Of a stretch of 22,605 nt of DNA, positions 1 through 9,736 are shown in pieces. The translations under genes and the position numbers were made by a program. The stretch spans positions 1 to 22,605 of the IMG/VR virus record IMGVR_UViG_3300037485_000134, one strand, 5' to 3'. Within the stretch, counting starts at the first letter, position 1. Each line of letters begins with the position of its first letter. This DNA comes from a virus. Below the pieces are notes generated by a model. It was not told where the DNA came from, ran no database searches, and was given only the letters and a program-made list of their open reading frames with translations.

Positions 1-1
1 T

Positions 2-1096
2 GAGCACAGGTTTATCATCAATGAGGGTGGATCAAGGTCAAGTAAGACCTACTCACTTTGCCAGCTGATTATTGTCTACTGCTTACAGAATCCTAACAAG
101 GTAGTGTCAATCATTCGCAAGACTTTCCCAGCTTTGAGAGCTACTGTCATGAGAGACTTCTTAGAGATAATGAAGACCCTAGAGATTTATGACGTGGCAA
201 GGCACAATAAGTCTGAGCACATCTATACCTTTGGCAATGGCTCAATAGTTGAGTTTTTCTCTGTTGATGACGAACAAAAGATAAGAGGTAGAAAGAGAGA
301 CCTTGCCTGGTGTAATGAAGCCAATGAGCTCTACTATGATGACTTCACTCAGCTCAATATGAGGACAGAAGGAAAGCTAATCTTTGACTACAATCCATCT
401 GAGTCTAACTCTTGGCTGTATGAGTTACCAGTTGAAGAGTCAATCCTAATCAAGTCAACTTATAAAGACAATCCCTTCCTACCTGAAAGCATCAAGCGAC
501 AGATTGAAGACTTGAAGAGGACAGATGAGGCACAGTATCAAATCTACGCACTAGGAGAGAAAGCAATCAGCAAAAGTAACATCTACTCTAATTGGTCATT
601 TGTTAAGCATAGACCAGCTAAATTCACGTCTTATGTGTATGGATTAGACTTTGGATACAATCACCCTACTGCATTGGTCAGAGTGTACTGGAGAGACAAA
701 GACATCTACATTGAGCCTGTCATCTATGAAAGTTACTTGACCACTACTGACCTGATTGCAAGAATGGATCAGTTAGGGATTGAGAAGAGCATCAACATAC
801 TAGCTGACTACTCTCGACCTGAGACAATAGCTGAAATTGATAGAGCTGGCTACTACATTGAGAATGCTAACAAGGTAGTAAAGCAAGGGATAGATAACAT
901 AAAGACCTTTGGTATATTCTGTGAGGACCATCCAGCAATCAAGAAAGAATATGAGAATTATAAGTGGAAGAAAATAGGTGACCAAATCACAGACGAGCCT
1001 GTCAAACTTTGGGATGATGCTATGGATGCCATTAGGTATGCGGCAACCTACATCAAGAAAGAATACTTTACAGATGACAGCTACCTATCCTTCTAA
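2..1096 (+). CDS. Terminase large subunit, 5'-truncated
   Basis: This is the ATP-driven DNA packaging motor and nuclease that fills proheads. The reading frame is open from base 2, so the true start lies left of the window and 364 residues are visible. A terminase-type Walker A, GGSRSSKT, is encoded at about 26-49. A Walker B-like segment, LAWCNEANE, lies near base 314. The C-terminal RNase H-like nuclease shows its acidic residues in order: GLDFGYNHPTA (Asp codon near 647), ILADYSRPE (near 806) and WDDAMDAIRYA (near 1013-1027), the typical end of a Terminase_3/6 C-domain. A GTG at 104 could be mistaken for the start but would remove the Walker A. No small subunit is visible. The next gene follows after 29 bases. 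Confidence 0.93.
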   Translation, partial: EHRFIINEGGSRSSKTYSLCQLIIVYCLQNPNKVVSIIRKTFPALRATVMRDFLEIMKTLEIYDVARHNKSEHIYTFGNGSIVEFFSVDDEQKIRGRKRDLAWCNEANELYYDDFTQLNMRTEGKLIFDYNPSESNSWLYELPVEESILIKSTYKDNPFLPESIKRQIEDLKRTDEAQYQIYALGEKAISKSNIYSNWSFVKHRPAKFTSYVYGLDFGYNHPTALVRVYWRDKDIYIEPVIYESYLTTTDLIARMDQLGIEKSINILADYSRPETIAEIDRAGYYIENANKVVKQGIDNIKTFGIFCEDHPAIKKEYENYKWKKIGDQITDEPVKLWDDAMDAIRYAATYIKKEYFTDDSYLSF

Positions 1097-1113
1097 TTGA
1101 AATCTAATAAAAA

Positions 1114-1123
1114 TACAATATAG
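1114..1123 (+). promoter_or_regulatory. TACAATATAG motif, copy 1 (putative leaderless late promoter)
   Basis: TACAATATAG lies exactly two bases before the ATG at 1126, between the terminase and the first tail gene. The same ten bases with the same spacing occur at 8414, 12449 and 15021. TACAAT resembles a bacterial -10 hexamer; a start point 6-7 bases downstream would fall on the A of the ATG. No Shine-Dalgarno sequence is present. A TTG at 1097-1099 upstream is not conserved in the other copies. Confidence 0.6.
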
Positions 1124-1125
1124 GT

Positions 1126-2628
1126 ATGGCAACAACAATTATAGCACAGCCTCAGGACTTCACTCCAGCTTACAATGAGTGCAAGTTTATCATTAACTCT
1201 TCTAAAAAGAATATATCAGGCTTCAGATATATCTTTGAAGTTTATGACTCAGTGACCAATGCCAGAATAGGGTACTATAAAGCACTGCCTACATTTGGCA
1301 CTGGCTATGGTGAGCAAGATTTATCTAAGCTATTAAGCAACTCAGTGAGCTTTGACTTCAATCCATCAATCACTACTTTCTATAATGCTGAGAATAGTTA
1401 CTTTGGCTACTATGTCAGATTTGGTGAAGAGTACATTTTTAGCTTACAATATTCAGCATCACTTACTAACAACGCTGGTAATGTTCGCATCACAGCTACA
1501 CATTCATTTCAGGTAGGTGACCAGATTAATATAGTTCAAGGTGTAGGTGGAGCAGCTGCGAATCCTGGTGTTGAGGGCTTGCATACTGTCATTGCTATTA
1601 CTGGCACAACAAACTTCACAATCAATGCACTATGGTCAGGAGTATCAAATGCTACCATTAATGGTGTTATTGAATATGCTGATAAGAGAAAGACGATAGT
1701 TTTAAACATCATAGATGCCATAGATAAATTTGTCTTCAATGGTGTATATTCATGGCTTGACTTTCCGTATTGGGATGAGGATACTTATAACACAAATGGC
1801 ATCACTAAGGAATGGCTAACAGACCAGCCTCAGTTATTCAGTTGCACACCTGGTCAAGATTTATGGCTAAACATAAAAGATAGGGGCCCAGTAACTGGAG
1901 GTAACAAAAGAGCATACTTTGAGAATGACAATGGCGATAAGTTCTATAAGAATCTAAATTCAAATGACTACATCAAAGGTGTGGCGGTTGGTCCTAATAA
2001 CTATGGCTCATTGACCTTAGTAAGTGGCACAGCTCCATTGGTAAAGAATGACACTACTAGCTATGAGGTATGGTACTCAGATGGAGTATTCAATCCAGTT
2101 AAGTCAGTCAAGTATAAAATCAACATAGATAGACGTATGCTTATCTCTGAGAGTCATATTGTATTCTTAGACAGATTAGGCTCATGGAGTAGCTTTGCTT
2201 TCCAGCTTAAGAGTTATGAAAGAGGCAACATCACTAGACAGACTTACAATCAAGATGTACCTGGTGCAGTTGTTGACAGTCAGTGGGGATACAAAAGTTA
2301 TGAACAAGGAACAGTTAACATCAACACTGAGGTGACTAAGACAGTTGACTTATCAACAAACTTCATGACAGAAGAGGAGGGTGTATACTTCCAGCAGTTG
2401 CTAACTTCACCACAAACGTACGTCAAAAACGTACTTTACCACATCACAGAAGATGGAGCTGTACTATTTGATGAGGATGGCTGTATAATTCACGTACCTG
2501 AGAGCACTGAGTATGTCAGCTGTAATGTATTGACTAACAACTTTGAAGTCTATCAACAACGAAATAAGAATTTAATCAAGCAATCTATTCAAGTTAGGAT
2601 AGGCAATAACGATACAATCAATGGTTAA
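1126..2628 (+). CDS. Tail/baseplate-like structural protein
   Basis: A 500-residue protein in the tail module, with no signal peptide and no membrane segment. It is rich in Tyr, Asn, Thr and Phe and reads as beta-structure. An internal segment at about residues 125-190 (VRITATHSFQVGDQINI, then GLHTVIAITGTTNFTIN) resembles the small beta domains inserted in phage tail proteins. I cannot name a family. It is the first gene after the terminase, is preceded by the TACAATATAG motif, and overlaps the next gene by 8 bases, which suggests translational coupling. From its place upstream of the tape measure I infer a tail or baseplate part; this is context, not homology. Confidence 0.6.
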   Translation: MATTIIAQPQDFTPAYNECKFIINSSKKNISGFRYIFEVYDSVTNARIGYYKALPTFGTGYGEQDLSKLLSNSVSFDFNPSITTFYNAENSYFGYYVRFGEEYIFSLQYSASLTNNAGNVRITATHSFQVGDQINIVQGVGGAAANPGVEGLHTVIAITGTTNFTINALWSGVSNATINGVIEYADKRKTIVLNIIDAIDKFVFNGVYSWLDFPYWDEDTYNTNGITKEWLTDQPQLFSCTPGQDLWLNIKDRGPVTGGNKRAYFENDNGDKFYKNLNSNDYIKGVAVGPNNYGSLTLVSGTAPLVKNDTTSYEVWYSDGVFNPVKSVKYKINIDRRMLISESHIVFLDRLGSWSSFAFQLKSYERGNITRQTYNQDVPGAVVDSQWGYKSYEQGTVNINTEVTKTVDLSTNFMTEEEGVYFQQLLTSPQTYVKNVLYHITEDGAVLFDEDGCIIHVPESTEYVSCNVLTNNFEVYQQRNKNLIKQSIQVRIGNNDTING

Positions 2629-5404
2629 GATAGTCTTATCAACTGGGGTGCTTGATGTATCTGAGACATTAGCACTACCTATCACATTCAGTGTTGGTGA
2701 CATTAGAGATTTGTCTTCACGCAAGGGTACATTCTCAAAGACTGTGACCTTAGCTGGCACTAAGAACAACAATGACCTACTAGGTCACTACTATGATGTC
2801 AACATCCAAGCTGGCACATTCAACATAAATACACTGACTAAGTGTCAAGTGATACAGAATGGTGTGCCAATCTTAGACGATGCACTATTGCAATTGGTAA
2901 GTGTTAACAAGGTACAAACTAGCACTAGATTTGAAGACGAAGTAAGTTACACAGTACTTATCAAAGATAGTAGAGCTGAGTTCTTCACAGCCATCACAAA
3001 TGCTAACTTGACTGACTTAGACTTCTCAGACTTAGATCATACATTCAGCTCCACAGATATAGTAGCTTCATTCAATAATACTGTGGTAGATGGTTATAAG
3101 TATATGATGCCCTATGTTATCAACAATGACTACAATGCTAATGACTTCAAGCCAGCTATCTATGCTAAGACTTACTTTGATAGAATATTCTCAAATGCTG
3201 GTTTCACATACACTTGGGATGATATAGTCTCCGCTAATTTTGACAAACTGTTAATTCCTTACAACGGAGATACTAATAACCAAGATTATGCTGATTATAG
3301 AGTTGAGGCTAACAACACATGGACCACAAGCTATGTTCAACCTACTGGATACAATAATACATTTGAGGAGCTTATTGACTCAGGGTGGTCTGAGGTTATA
3401 GATACACAGAATATCTTTGACCCTACAGTAGGAGAGTATTCAACACCATTTAGCACTAATGCTTTAGCTGGTGAAAATTACTCTTACACATTGACTATTG
3501 GTGGCTCAATAATCTTAGAGAATACAAGTGGAGGTAATGCTAGATTGAGAACACAAACATCAATAGATTTTGGTTATAAAAAATATAGAGTATTTGCAAG
3601 AGTACAAGTAGGTGTTAATACAAATGCTGTCATTGTGTATGGCTCAAGTGTTATTGTTAATTACTTTACTGGCTTACCACTACCTAATGGTAATACTACT
3701 ATTCTTAATTTCTCAGATACCTTGACTATACCAGCAGTAGTTAATGGTGTAATATTAGGGATAACTGCATCTGATATTCAAATTCTTGAGATAGGAGTTG
3801 AGATTTTCCCTGTGTATAGTTTCACTAATGATGCGCAATTACCTTACAACACTTTATGGTACACATTTGCTGGGACTCCTACATTAGCACCAGTTAACGT
3901 GGTCCTTGACTTGACATTTATTAACATGGTTATTCTACCAAGTAACAATGTACAAGTCACTGGTAGCACACTTAATATCAATCAATACGTACCAAACGAG
4001 ATTAAGCAGTCTGACTTTGTTAAGTCTATCTTTCAGATGTACAACTTGTACGTTGAGCAAGATGTTAACAATCCTAACAATCTAATATTAAGACATCGTG
4101 ATGAGTACTATGACTCAGGAGCTGAGAAAAACTGGTCAAGAAAACTAGCAAAGGATAAGGAGCAAGAATTAATATTTTTGCCTGACCTAAGCAATAAGAA
4201 GCTAAAGCTGACTTATGCTCCTGACACAGATGAGTTCAACACAATGTACACACAAGCGACTGCTGAGACGTATGGTCAGATAGAGTATACATTTGACAAT
4301 GAGTATGTGAAGGATGTTGCTACACAAGAATTAATATTCTCACCGACACCTGTGGTATTGACTTCATTTGGAGCTTACGTGCCAGCTATCAATGGATCAG
4401 CTCCAAACACTAACATCCGCATCTTATACGATGGTGGAGTACAATCATGCCAGCCATTTGATATCTTAGATTTTGGTACTACTGGTGAATTTGGATTGAC
4501 AAGTTATCCAATGCTAGGACATTTTGACAATGCGTCGACACCTAGCTTTGACATCAACTTTGGCACTAATGACTTCTACTTTTATGAGCCATTGTCATTG
4601 ACAGCTAACAACCTTTATAACCTATATTGGAGACGCACAGTTAACCAGATTAATGTTGGAAAAATGTTGATAGCTTACTTTGACTTGACTGAGGTAGATA
4701 TTCAAGCATTGAAGCTCAATGATAAGATATACATTGATAACTCCTGGTGGAACATCAACAAGATACAAGACTACAATGGTAACCAAAGACAGCTTACTAA
4801 GGTAGAGCTTATCAGTATTGACACTGAGATAGACTTAGCACCATTTAAAATTAGACCAGGTCGACCATTTGGTGACAACTCAGTAGGTGAAACGGTAGGT
4901 AAATTAGAAGCTAGATCTACATTCAACAACAACGTCATTGTACCAGGTGCGAATGCTCTTATCTTTGGCAAGGGCAACGTGGTCACAGCTGGCACAAAAG
5001 GAATCATCATTGGTGATGGTCAGACTTTGACTGAGGATGGAATGGTTATTAACAACCTGACAGTCACTGGCACAATCAATGGAGATGCTGTAATACCTTA
5101 CAAGAAATACATAGCTACAATTAGTCAGACTGGCACAAGTGACCCAACGGTCACAGTACTTGAAAATACAATAGGTGATATAGTGTGGACTAGAGCATTA
5201 GCTGGTAGATATGAAGGTACATTAGTAGGAGCTTTCCCTGACCAAAGCAAAACATACTTACTTAACAGCATAACTCAAACGAATAATTACATAAGATTTT
5301 ATTGGACATCTGCAAATGTAGTACAGATTAGAACTGCTGACTTCACTAACACACTTCAAGATGGACAGCTTGATTTTAACACAATTGAAATAAGAACATA
5401 CTGA
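2621..5404 (+). CDS. Large tail/baseplate protein (tail-associated, possible hub)
   Basis: A 927-residue structural protein. The central part (about residues 460-770) has mixed beta character with a segment DKIYIDNSWWNINKIQDYNG that is reminiscent of tail-hub or tail-associated proteins binding the tail tip. The C-terminal part (about 770-870) has short Gly/Asn/Thr-rich repeats such as NNNVIVPGANALIFGKGN, IIIGDGQTL and GMVINNLTVTGTINGD, which look like a beta-solenoid stalk found in phage fibres. The last roughly 60 residues may be a terminal cap domain. It starts 8 bases inside the preceding gene, and the tape-measure ATG follows its TGA after one base. A baseplate hub fused to a short fibre stalk fits best, but the sequence alone does not prove it. 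Confidence 0.6.
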   Translation: MVKIVLSTGVLDVSETLALPITFSVGDIRDLSSRKGTFSKTVTLAGTKNNNDLLGHYYDVNIQAGTFNINTLTKCQVIQNGVPILDDALLQLVSVNKVQTSTRFEDEVSYTVLIKDSRAEFFTAITNANLTDLDFSDLDHTFSSTDIVASFNNTVVDGYKYMMPYVINNDYNANDFKPAIYAKTYFDRIFSNAGFTYTWDDIVSANFDKLLIPYNGDTNNQDYADYRVEANNTWTTSYVQPTGYNNTFEELIDSGWSEVIDTQNIFDPTVGEYSTPFSTNALAGENYSYTLTIGGSIILENTSGGNARLRTQTSIDFGYKKYRVFARVQVGVNTNAVIVYGSSVIVNYFTGLPLPNGNTTILNFSDTLTIPAVVNGVILGITASDIQILEIGVEIFPVYSFTNDAQLPYNTLWYTFAGTPTLAPVNVVLDLTFINMVILPSNNVQVTGSTLNINQYVPNEIKQSDFVKSIFQMYNLYVEQDVNNPNNLILRHRDEYYDSGAEKNWSRKLAKDKEQELIFLPDLSNKKLKLTYAPDTDEFNTMYTQATAETYGQIEYTFDNEYVKDVATQELIFSPTPVVLTSFGAYVPAINGSAPNTNIRILYDGGVQSCQPFDILDFGTTGEFGLTSYPMLGHFDNASTPSFDINFGTNDFYFYEPLSLTANNLYNLYWRRTVNQINVGKMLIAYFDLTEVDIQALKLNDKIYIDNSWWNINKIQDYNGNQRQLTKVELISIDTEIDLAPFKIRPGRPFGDNSVGETVGKLEARSTFNNNVIVPGANALIFGKGNVVTAGTKGIIIGDGQTLTEDGMVINNLTVTGTINGDAVIPYKKYIATISQTGTSDPTVTVLENTIGDIVWTRALAGRYEGTLVGAFPDQSKTYLLNSITQTNNYIRFYWTSANVVQIRTADFTNTLQDGQLDFNTIEIRTY

Positions 5405-5405
5405 T

Positions 5406-7964
5406 ATGAATGAAGTAGAGATACCATTAAAGATAACTGGCATAGGAGCTATCAAAGCTGAGCTGAGAGAGTTAAAAGGTGCTATTGCTGATGCAACTGA
5501 CCCAGAACAAATTGCCAAGTTATCACAGAGAGCTGGTGAGCTGAAAGATAAGTTATCAGATGCAAATGAGGCTGTGAATAACTTTGCAACTGGTTCTAAA
5601 TTCGAGCAAGTCAGTAACTCATTAGGTGGTATTAAGGACTCATTGCTATCATTAGATTTTGCAGAAGCACAACAAAAGGCTAAGGTATTCTCCACAGCAT
5701 TAAGTAGTGTCAATCCAAAAGAGATAGCGGCTGGATTCAAAGCCTTCACTGGTACTATAAAAACAATGGGTGGAGCATTTGTTAAGTTAGGTATTCAAAT
5801 CCTAGCTAACCCTATATTCTTACTGGTGGCTGTCATTGTGGCTATAGTAGCAGCGGTGGCTATTTTCTTGAATAAAATTGGAGTACTTACTAAAGTGCTT
5901 GATGTACTGATGGCTCCTATCAATGCACTGATAGCTGGCTTTGAAGCTCTCACAGATTGGTTAGGCTTGACAGACAATGCAGCACAAAAAAACGCTGAGA
6001 CAATTAAAGCGGCATCTGAGTCCAATATCAAATCTATTGAATCTGAAATGTCGGCAAGAATAGGTTTGTACAATGTAACCAAAGACTTAACTAATGAAGA
6101 AATAACAGCTATAGAAGATCAACTAGGAATAGAGACTGATAGATGGTCTACATTAGAGGAGTTACAGATTGAAGAGGAGCAAAGAAAACAATACCAGAGG
6201 AAAAGAGAGATTAAAGCAATGGGTGATCTTGCTGACATGGATGAGGAGCAGACTAAGAGATTCAGAGAATTAAAGGATCAAGAAGCTGATGCTATCAATA
6301 AGATTAACCAGTTAGCAATTCAAAATGCTACTAACAAAAAGAAGTTAGCTCTTGACATTGACAAGCAGATTGAAATGTTGAATGCTAAATCAATCAAGAA
6401 TGAGACTGAAAGGTCTAAGGCTATGCTTAAGATTCAAGAGACTGAGGCTATATCTAAGTTGAAGACACAACGAAGAGAAGCATCAAGGTCACAAGATTGG
6501 AAAACAGTTATCAAAATTGATGAGTTAATTTTAGCAACTCAAAAAGACTTTGAGCAACAAAGAACTGACATTACCACTGCATCCAATAAGAAGAGAGTAG
6601 AAGAAAATAAAACAGCAAATGCTAAGATAGAATCTGAACAAGATAAGCATTTGAAGACAATGCGTGCTCAGTTCAAAATTGACCTGGACAAAGCTGTCAT
6701 TGATGGTAAGACAAAGCTAGACATTGACCAAATGAAAATTGACCAAATGGTCAAGGAATCTAAGGAGATTGAAAAGTTAAACATCAAGAAGACTAAAATC
6801 TTTGCCAATGAAATGGAGAGAGCTACTGCAGTCTCAGCAATGAATGCTCAGATAAAGATAGCTACTGACCAACTTGAAGCTGATAAGATAGCAATAGCTG
6901 ATAAAGATGCTGTGTCAAGAATTAAGACCTTGATGTTAGAGGAGCAAGATGCTATCAAAAAACTTGACTTACAAAAAACTTTAATAGAAGAGGAAAGAAA
7001 GCAAGCAGTTCTAGGTAAAGATTTAACTGAGCAACAAATTAAAGAAATCAACTCTAAAGCAGTTGAGGACACTAAGGCTGTGTCTGTTCAAATAACAGCT
7101 ATTGAGACTGATAAGAATGCCAAGATACTTGCATCGGCTCAATTAGTTAGAGACACTAAGCTATCCTATTCAACATTTGAGCTTGAGAGATTCAAAGGTG
7201 ATAAGGATGAGGAGATAAGACTTAATAATGAATTTTTAGCTCAGCAACTTACAGCATTAGAGGCACAGAGATTAGCTGAAATTTCAGCACTAAACTTGTC
7301 AAAAGAAGAGATAGCGGCTATTGAGGAAAAATTCAGACAAGCTAAAATCACAGCAGAAGAAGCTACAGCTAAGAAAATCTCAGACATTGAAGCTGAGGCT
7401 CAGGCTAAGACATTAAAGAACATCAATGAAGGCTTTGACACTGCTAAAGAAGCACTAGGAGCTATCTCAAGCATTCAAGAAATTACTACTAGAAATAAGC
7501 TGAAAAATGTTAAGAAAGGTAGTAAAGAAGAGGAAGCTATCCTTAAGCAACAATTTGAACAACAAAAGAAAATGAACTTAGCAATGGCGGCTATCAATGG
7601 AGCTCAAGCTATCTTAGCTATTCTATCAGTTCCTGACTTCACATTAGGTATTGCATCTGGGATAAGAATAGCGGCATCTATAGCGGCAACTGCGGCATCT
7701 ATATCAGCAATTTCTTCTACATCATTTGAAGGAGGTGGTAGTGTTCCAACTTCGCCAGATGCTGGATCTCCTCCATCTAACACTGGTCAGATGGCAACAC
7801 CTAACTTATTTGGTAGCAATAACAACGCTAACAATGTAGGTGGAGAGAATCAAAACAGCAACCAATCAACACCTAACTTCACAGTAACAGCTGTGGTAAG
7901 TGAGACAGAGATGACAAACGTACAAAATAGAGTTAATCGTATCCAACAAAACGCAGAATTATGA
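5406..7964 (+). CDS. Tail tape measure protein
   Basis: An 852-residue protein with the classic tape-measure layout. The N-terminal helical region carries a hydrophobic segment at about residues 133-156 (FLLVAVIVAIVAAVAIFL). A very long Lys/Glu/Gln-rich coiled coil runs from about 200 to 710. A second hydrophobic, Ala/Ile-rich patch at about 715-770 is followed by a Gly/Ser/Asn-rich tail. Tape measures set tail length at roughly 1.5 angstrom per residue in long-tailed phages, which would give a tail near 125 nm. This is also the main evidence for a siphovirus-like virion. The usual overlapping tail-assembly chaperone genes are not directly upstream; possible candidates sit inverted at 11165-12416. 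It overlaps the next gene by four bases (ATGA). Confidence 0.9.
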   Translation: MNEVEIPLKITGIGAIKAELRELKGAIADATDPEQIAKLSQRAGELKDKLSDANEAVNNFATGSKFEQVSNSLGGIKDSLLSLDFAEAQQKAKVFSTALSSVNPKEIAAGFKAFTGTIKTMGGAFVKLGIQILANPIFLLVAVIVAIVAAVAIFLNKIGVLTKVLDVLMAPINALIAGFEALTDWLGLTDNAAQKNAETIKAASESNIKSIESEMSARIGLYNVTKDLTNEEITAIEDQLGIETDRWSTLEELQIEEEQRKQYQRKREIKAMGDLADMDEEQTKRFRELKDQEADAINKINQLAIQNATNKKKLALDIDKQIEMLNAKSIKNETERSKAMLKIQETEAISKLKTQRREASRSQDWKTVIKIDELILATQKDFEQQRTDITTASNKKRVEENKTANAKIESEQDKHLKTMRAQFKIDLDKAVIDGKTKLDIDQMKIDQMVKESKEIEKLNIKKTKIFANEMERATAVSAMNAQIKIATDQLEADKIAIADKDAVSRIKTLMLEEQDAIKKLDLQKTLIEEERKQAVLGKDLTEQQIKEINSKAVEDTKAVSVQITAIETDKNAKILASAQLVRDTKLSYSTFELERFKGDKDEEIRLNNEFLAQQLTALEAQRLAEISALNLSKEEIAAIEEKFRQAKITAEEATAKKISDIEAEAQAKTLKNINEGFDTAKEALGAISSIQEITTRNKLKNVKKGSKEEEAILKQQFEQQKKMNLAMAAINGAQAILAILSVPDFTLGIASGIRIAASIAATAASISAISSTSFEGGGSVPTSPDAGSPPSNTGQMATPNLFGSNNNANNVGGENQNSNQSTPNFTVTAVVSETEMTNVQNRVNRIQQNAEL

Positions 7965-8413
7965 CAAGCTATCAGGCACTAATCAACAAGATTGAAGCAT
8001 TTTACACTGACCATTTACAAGTTAAAAAAGTAGGTAGTGACTTCAATGAGCAACTTCCTAACTTTGCCACTAAGGATGAGAGATATCCTTTGGTATTTAT
8101 TACTCCTATTGTGGCATCTACTACAATGGATGTTAACACTATCAGCTTAGAGGTGTATTGCTTAGACATAATTCAAAAGGATAGAGCTAACATCACAGTT
8201 ATTCTCTCAGACTGTCATCAAATTCTAGTAGATCTAATCAACTATTTTAATTTTAGCAATGATTATAGCTTTGATATTGTAGGATCACCATCAATCACTC
8301 CATTAAATAATCAACTATTAGACTATGCAGCGGGCTGGGTGATGAGCTTAGACGTGGACATTAGCAATTGGACTAATTGTCAAGTCCCTCTTATAACTAA
8401 TTTACCAGCTTAA
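7961..8413 (+). CDS. Possible tail terminator / tail completion protein
   Basis: A 150-residue protein whose ATG overlaps the tape-measure TGA. It lacks signal and membrane segments. The pattern of an N-terminal helix (ALINKIEAFYTDHLQVKKV), a strand with YPLVFITPIV, the strand-helix stretch VYCLDIIQKDR, and the closing GWVMSLDVDISNW is compatible with tail-terminator-type proteins that cap the head-facing end of a siphovirus tail. This is a fold impression only. A hypothetical structural protein of the tail module is the safe call. The TACAATATAG motif follows directly after its stop codon, marking the end of the first tail block. Confidence 0.4.
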   Translation: MTSYQALINKIEAFYTDHLQVKKVGSDFNEQLPNFATKDERYPLVFITPIVASTTMDVNTISLEVYCLDIIQKDRANITVILSDCHQILVDLINYFNFSNDYSFDIVGSPSITPLNNQLLDYAAGWVMSLDVDISNWTNCQVPLITNLPA

Positions 8414-8423
8414 TACAATATAG
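8414..8423 (+). promoter_or_regulatory. TACAATATAG motif, copy 2
   Basis: An exact copy of the ten-base motif, starting immediately after the stop of the preceding gene and lying two bases before the ATG at 8426. It would start a separate transcript for the tail-fibre block. No TTG-type -33 element is seen at standard distance. Confidence 0.6.
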
Positions 8424-8425
8424 TT

Positions 8426-9736
8426 ATGGCATATAGAAGACAGAAAATATCACAGATGCCTCCTAAGGGAGCTAACCTTGAGCCTACAGACTTATTAGAG
8501 ATAAGTGAAGTTAGTGGCACTGGCTACATCACTAAGTCAATAACTGGTCAAGAGATAATTGATGCGGCTGGTGGTGGCACAGGCACTGTTACAAGTGTTG
8601 ACTTGACTATGCCGTCAGCATTCACAGTGACTGGCAACCCAATAACCACAGCTGGCACATTAGCGGTTGCTGGTGCTGGTGTTGCAACACAATATATCAG
8701 AGGTGATGGTCAACTTGCTAACTTTCCTACAACAAGTGGAGGCGGTGCATCTGTCAGCTATTACCTTAATGGCTCAGTGAGTCAAGGTACATTTGGAGGT
8801 GTTGCAATGAAAGAGATTAATAAGACACCAATCATAGGTACTGGCACAGATTTTACAATCAATGCTAATGGTTACATTCAATCATTTATAACAGATGCTA
8901 ATGATCCTAGTCAATTAGAGATACCAGCTGGCAATTGGAACTTTGAAACCTATTTTTCTGCATCAAGTGGTGGTGGTTCACCTTCATTTTATGTAGAGCT
9001 TTACAAATGGAATGGTGCTACATTAACATTAATTGCTTCTAATTCAGCAACCCCTGAGGGTATTACTAATGGCACAGCAATAGACTTGTATTTAACAGCA
9101 CTAGCTGTACCACAGACTACCTTAGCTCTTACAGATAGACTTGCTGTGAGGATATATGTCACTCATAGTGGTAGAACAATAACACTTCACACAGAAGACA
9201 ATCACCTTAGTCAGGTAATAACTACTTTCTCAACTGGCTTAACAGCATTGAATGGATTAACAGCTCAGGTACAGAACTTAGCAGTAGGTACAAGTGGCAC
9301 GGACTTTGCAATTAACTCAGTTGCATCAACACACACATTCAATTTACCAACTGCATCAGCTACTAATAGAGGTGCTTTGAGTTCAGCTGATTGGACTACA
9401 TTCAATGACAAAGCATCATACACTCCACGAGTTCAGACAGTAGCTTCAAGTGCAACGGTTACAGCAGTTAGTACAAATGACATAGTGACTATTACAGCAC
9501 AAGCAGTTGGACTTACACTTGCTAACCCTACTGGTGCATTTGTTGAGGGTCAATCTTTGATTATAAGAATTAAAGATAATGGCACTGCAAAGTCAATTGC
9601 ATACGGAACTAATTTCAGAGCAATAGGAGTGACAGCACCAACAACAACGGTGGCAAATAAGACTACTTATATTGGTTGCATTTATAATTCAACAGACACT
9701 AAATTTGATATTGTAGGGACATGTACAGAAGCCTAA
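8426..9736 (+). CDS. Tail fibre protein
   Basis: A 436-residue protein with the organisation of Bacteroidota phage tail fibres. A short N-terminal attachment segment (YRRQKISQMPPKG, then DLLEISEVSGTGYITKSITG) comes first. It is followed by Gly/Thr/Ser-rich repeats (GTVTSVDLTMP, ATQYIRGDGQLANFPT), a globular beta domain at about residues 110-290, and a second shaft segment, STHTFNLPTASATNRGALSS with ADWTTFNDK, of the kind often seen in phage fibres. The C-terminal roughly 110 residues form another beta-rich domain. It probably contributes to host recognition, with the next gene as the tip. It overlaps the following gene by 16 bases in another frame if the first ATG of that gene is used. Confidence 0.75.
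   Translation: MAYRRQKISQMPPKGANLEPTDLLEISEVSGTGYITKSITGQEIIDAAGGGTGTVTSVDLTMPSAFTVTGNPITTAGTLAVAGAGVATQYIRGDGQLANFPTTSGGGASVSYYLNGSVSQGTFGGVAMKEINKTPIIGTGTDFTINANGYIQSFITDANDPSQLEIPAGNWNFETYFSASSGGGSPSFYVELYKWNGATLTLIASNSATPEGITNGTAIDLYLTALAVPQTTLALTDRLAVRIYVTHSGRTITLHTEDNHLSQVITTFSTGLTALNGLTAQVQNLAVGTSGTDFAINSVASTHTFNLPTASATNRGALSSADWTTFNDKASYTPRVQTVASSATVTAVSTNDIVTITAQAVGLTLANPTGAFVEGQSLIIRIKDNGTAKSIAYGTNFRAIGVTAPTTTVANKTTYIGCIYNSTDTKFDIVGTCTEA

Noticed and set aside
104-106. GTG as the start codon of the terminase
   Set aside because: The frame is open to base 2 and the Walker A motif lies upstream of 104, so the gene begins outside the window.
2416-2436. Short inverted repeat with CGTACG and CGTAC
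   Set aside because: It lies within coding sequence of a structural gene, encodes TYVKNV, and has no T-run or promoter context.
5258-5749. 163-residue minus-strand reading frame opposite the tape measure start
   Set aside because: Cys/Ser/Leu-rich antisense translation of well supported coding sequence, with no own promoter or coupling.
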